Shown here in pieces: positions 60,465-64,000 of a stretch of 64,000 nt of DNA. The DNA is from Euonymus europaeus (Eukaryota; Streptophyta; Magnoliopsida; Celastrales; Celastraceae). Both the position numbers and the translations under genes were made by a program. The notes beneath the pieces are model-generated. The model was not told the origin of the DNA and did no database searches. It saw only the letters and a program-made list of their open reading frames with translations. The first letter of the stretch is position 1; each line of letters starts with the position of its first letter. The stretch spans positions 1,240,001 through 1,304,000 of the forward strand of contig OY756970.1 of the NCBI GenBank assembly GCA_963580455.1, read 5' to 3'.

Positions 60465-63400
60465 AAATTCAGAACTCGGAGTCAACGGATATTCATAAAA
60501 CCGTTTACGTAAAGAAACCACATTTCGCGGCTAACTAGGTGAAACGAGACCCACTAGCCACGATTTCTGAAATCAAAATCCGAAACGCCAGGATTGTAGA
60601 GCTCGAAAAGTAGTGGGAAATCAAGCTAAAAGTCACCGAATTCAGAACTCGGAGTCAACGGATATTCAAAAAACCGTTTACGTAAAGAAACCACATTTCG
60701 CGTCTAACTAGGTGAAACGAGACCTACTAGCCACGAGTTATGAAATCAAAATCCGAAACACCAGGATTGTAGAGCTCGAAAAGTAGTGGGAAATCAAGCT
60801 AAAATTCACATAATTCAGAACTCGGAGTCAACGGATATTCATAAAACCGTTTACGTAAAGAAACCACATTTCGCGGCTAACTAGGTGAAACGAGACCTAC
60901 TAGCCACGAGTTCTGAAATAAAAATCCGAAACGCCAGGATTGTAGAGCTCAAAAAGTAGTGCAAATCAAGCTAAAAATCACCGAATTCAGAACTCGTAGT
61001 CAACGGATATTCATAAAACCGTTTACGTAAAGAAACCAGATTTCGCGGCTAACTAGGTGAAACGAGACCTACTAGCCTCGAGTTCTGAAATCAAAATCCG
61101 AAACACCAGGATTGTAGAGCTCAAAAAGTAGTGCGAAATCAAACTAAAAATCACCGAATTCAGAATTCGGAGTCAAAGGATATTCATAAAACCGTTTACG
61201 TAAAGAAACCACATTTTGCGGCTAATTAGGTGAAACGAGACCTACTATCCACGAGTTCTGAAATCAAAATACAAAACGCCAGGATTGTAGAGCTCGAAAA
61301 GTAGTGCGAAATCAAGCTAAAAATCACCGAATTCAGAACTCGGAGTCAACGGATATTCATAAAACCGTTTATGTAAAAAAACCACATTTTGCGGCTAACT
61401 AGGTGAAACGAGACCTACTAGCCACGAGTTCTGAAATCAAAATCCGAAACGCCAGGATTGTAGAGCTCGAAAAGTAGTGGGAAATCAAGCTAAAAGTCAC
61501 AGAATTCAGAACTCGGAGTCAACGGATATTCAAAAAACCGTTTACGTAAAGAAACCACATTTCGCAACTAACTAGGTGAAACGAGACCTACTAGCCACGA
61601 GTTCTGAAATCAAAATCCGAAATACCAGGATTGTAGAGCTCGAAAAGTAGTGGGAAATCAAGCTAAAATTCACCTAATTCAGAACTCGGAGTCAACGGAT
61701 ATTCATAAAACCGTTTACGTAAAGAAACTACATTTCGCGGCTAACTATGTGAAACGAGACCTACTAGCCACGAGTTCTGAAATCAAAATCCGAAATGCCA
61801 GGATTGTAGAGCTCATAAAGTAGTGCGAAATCAAGCTAAAAATCACCGAATTCAGAACTCGTAGTCAACGGATATTCATAAAACCGTTTACGTAAAGAAA
61901 CCAGATTTCGCGGCTAACTAGGTGAAACGAGACCTACTAGCCTCGAGTTCTGAAATCAAAATCCGAAACACCAGGATTGTAGAGCTCAAAAAGTAGTGCG
62001 AAATCAAACTAAAAATCACCGAATTCAGAACTCGTAGTCAAAGGATATTCATAAAACCGTTTACGTAAAGAAACCACATTTTGCAGCTAACTAGGTGAAA
62101 CGAGACCTACTATCCACGAGTTCTGAAATCAAAATCCAAAACGCCAGGATTGTAGAGCTCGAAAATTAGTGCGAAATCAAGCTAAAAATCACCGAATTCA
62201 GAACTCGGAGTCAACGGATATTCATAAAACCGTTTACGTAAAGAAACCACATTTCGCGGCTAACTAGGTGAAGCGAGACCTACTAGCCACGAGTTCTGAA
62301 ATCAAAATCCGAAACGCCAGGATTGTAGAGCTCGAAAAGTAGTGGGAAATCAAGCTAAAAGTCACCGAATTCAGAACTCGGAGTCAACGGATATTCAAAA
62401 AACCGTTTACGTAAAGAAACCACATTTCGCGTCTAACTAGGTGAAACGAGACCTACTAGCCACGAGTTATGAAATCAAAATCCGAAACACCAGGATTGTA
62501 GAGCTCGAAAAGTAGTGAGAAATCAAGCTAAAATTCACATAATTCAGAACTCGGAGTCAACGGATATTCATAAAACCGTTTACGTAAAGAAACCACATTT
62601 CGCGGCTAATTAGGTGAAACGAGACCTACTAGCCACGAGTTCTGAAATAAAAATCCGAAACGCCAGGATTGTAGAGCTCAAAAAGTAGTGCGAAATGAAG
62701 CTAAAAATCACCGAATTCAGAACTCGTAGTCAACGGATATTCATAAAACCGTTTACGTAAAGAAACCAGATTTCGCGGCTAACTAGGTGAAACGAGACCT
62801 ACTAGCCTCGAGTTCTGAAATCAAAATCCGAAACACCAGGATTGTAGAGCTCAAAAAGTAGTGCGAAATCAAACTAAAAATCACCGAATTCAGAATTCGG
62901 AGTCAAAGGATATTCATAAAACCGTTTACGTAAAGAAACCACATTTTGCGGCTAACTAGGTGAAACGAGACCTACTATCCACGAGTTCTGAAATCAAAAT
63001 CCAAAACGCCAGGATTGTAGAGCTCGAAAATTAGTGCGAAATCAAGCTAAAAATCACCAAATTCAGAACTCGGAGTCAACGGATATTCATAAAACCGTTT
63101 ACGTAAAGAAACCACATTTCGCGGCTAACTAAGTGAAACGAGACCTACTAGCCACGAGTTCTGAAATCAAAATCCGAAATGCCAGGATTGTAGAGCTCGA
63201 AAAGTAGTGGGAAATCAAGCTAAAAGTCACCGAATTCAGAACTCGGAGTCAATGGATATTCAAAAAACCGTTTACGTAAAGAAACCACATTTCGCGTCTA
63301 ACTAGGTGAAACGAGACCTACTAGCCACGAGTTATGAAATCAAAATCCGAAACACCAGGATTGTAGAGCTCGAAAAGTAGTGGGAAATCAAGCTAAAATT

Positions 63401-64000
63401 CACCTAATTCAGAACTCGGAGTCAACGGATATTCATAAAACCGTTTACGTAAAGAAACCACATTTCGCGGCTAACTAGGTGAAACGAGACCTACTAGCCA
63501 CGAGTTCTGAAATAAAAATCCGAAACGCCAGGATTGTAGAGCTCAAAAAGTAGTGCGAAATCAAGCTAAAAATCACCGAATTTAGAACTCGTAGTCAACG
63601 GATATTCATAAAACCGTTTACGTAAAGAAACCAGATTTCGCGGCTAACTAGGTGAAATGAGACGTACTAGCCTCGAGTTCTGAAATCAAAATCCGAAACA
63701 CCAGGATTGTAGAGCTCAAAAAGTAGTGCGAAATCAAACTAAAAATCACCGAATTCAGAATTCGGAGTTAAAGGATATTCATAAAGCCGTTTACGTAAAG
63801 AAACCACATTTTGCGGCTAACTAGGTGAAACGAGACCTACTATCCACGAGTTCTGAAATCAAAATCCAAAACGCCAGGATTGTAGAGCTCGAAAAGTAGT
63901 GCGAAATCAAGCTAAAAATCACCGAATTCAGAACTCGGAGTCAACGGATATTCATAAAACCGTTTATGTAAAAAAACCACTTTTTGCGGCTAACTAGGTG
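60465..64000 (+). repeat. Final satellite stretch with long-offset copies of 56-60 kb
   Basis: CCACTTTTTGCGG at 63977 is 4,150 bp after 59827 (24 units minus two single-base losses), and GAAGCGAGACC at 62273 is 5,706 bp after 56567 (33 units minus three). The stretch thus repeats the 56.1-58.3 kb series with the 9-mer expansion lying between. One base is lost in GTGCAAATCAAG near 60963. The array continues past the window's right edge in mid-unit. Confidence 0.75.

Larger units (their letters stand above)
1..64000 (+). repeat. 173-bp satellite array filling the window
   Basis: About 370 copies of a 173-bp unit lie head-to-tail in one orientation from the first to the last base. The CCGTTTA core recurs at 61, 234, 407, 580, 753 and so on to 63961. 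The 369 intervals sum to 63,900 bp, 63 bp over 369 x 173, and this excess equals the sum of all length variants I found: two +48 insertions, two -21 deletions, twelve +1 T insertions near CCGTTTTATG, four +1 at GAGCTTCG, one +1 near 43725, and -1 events near 16909, 21600, 23678, 48250, 55597, 58366, 59917 and 60963. No unrelated sequence interrupts the array. From general knowledge, such arrays are typical of centromeric or pericentromeric heterochromatin; that location is inferred here. The family is not recognised. Both array ends lie outside the window. Confidence 0.98.

Noticed and set aside
1..64000. Protein-coding genes
   Set aside because: Each 173-bp unit has stop codons in all three frames of both strands and the frame shifts by two bases per unit. 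Any short open stretch is an accident of the repeat.
1..64000. CRISPR array
   Set aside because: There are no unique spacers between short conserved repeats; the whole 173 bp is conserved and contiguous, and there are no cas genes.
1..64000. Alpha satellite or another CENP-B-box satellite
   Set aside because: The unit length is close to 171 bp, but the TTCG-containing stretches of the consensus (TTTCGCGGCTAACTAGG and, on the minus strand, TTTTCGAGCTC) do not fit the CENP-B box pattern and the rest of the unit does not resemble alpha satellite.
1..64000. Arabidopsis-type 178-bp or Rhynchospora Tyba (about 172 bp) satellite
   Set aside because: The sequence does not resemble the Arabidopsis repeat as I know it. 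For Tyba I can compare only length from memory, which does not justify a call.
1..64000. Retrotransposon or other insertions in the array
   Set aside because: The 173-bp phase is unbroken apart from the listed indels, so no element larger than 48 bp can be present.
1..64000. Telomeric repeats, rDNA or tRNA genes
   Set aside because: No TTAGGG- or TTTAGGG-type runs and no segment departing from the satellite unit were seen.

Overview
The whole 64 kb window is one uninterrupted tandem satellite array. The unit is 173 bp (72 of 173 consensus bases G or C, 41.6%), and every copy runs head-to-tail in the same orientation. Taking the CCGTTTA core as a ruler, the copy at base 61 and the copy at base 63961 are 369 units apart. 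The distance is 63,900 bp, 63 bp more than 369 x 173, and the handful of length variants listed below adds up to exactly +63. I found no gene, RNA gene, transposon, CRISPR array or non-satellite spacer. All three frames of both strands of the consensus carry stop codons, and because 173 is not a multiple of 3 the frame shifts at each unit, so no reading frame can persist.

A near-nucleosome-length unit, nested higher-order repeats (HORs), very recent local duplications and no mobile-element insertions point to eukaryotic centromeric or pericentromeric satellite in a long-read assembly. I do not recognise the family. It is not human alpha satellite and has no CENP-B box, and it does not resemble the Arabidopsis 178-bp repeat as I know it. 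The commonest differences between copies are CpG-to-TpG/CpA changes, which suggests a genome with cytosine methylation; a plant is plausible but not shown.

Layout: (1) 1-7.2 kb, 3-mer, 10-mer/8-mer and 2-mer HORs; (2) 7.2-16.4 kb, a 4.45-kb block duplicated at a 4,700-bp offset, with a fold-back insertion and a hairpin-sized deletion in both copies; (3) 16.1-28.6 kb, 13-mer (about 2,250 bp), 12-mer and 10-mer HORs; (4) 28.6-35.2 kb, 5-mer and 12-mer HORs plus a 31-unit-offset duplication; (5) 35.2-41.3 kb, a 17-mer followed by its 18-mer derivative; (6) 41.2-57.3 kb, 8-mer, 27-mer, 3-mer, 10-mer and 4-mer HORs; (7) 57.4-64 kb, a 9-mer HOR and older long-offset copies.

The unit is rich in dyad symmetry: a 14-bp inverted repeat with arms 82 bp apart, the perfect palindrome TTTACGTAAA, and three short hairpin-like dyads. 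Two of the largest structural changes in the window sit exactly on these dyads, which links the unit's fold-back potential to how the array mutates. The local HORs, each with its own length and private variants, show patchwise homogenisation rather than one chromosome-wide HOR.
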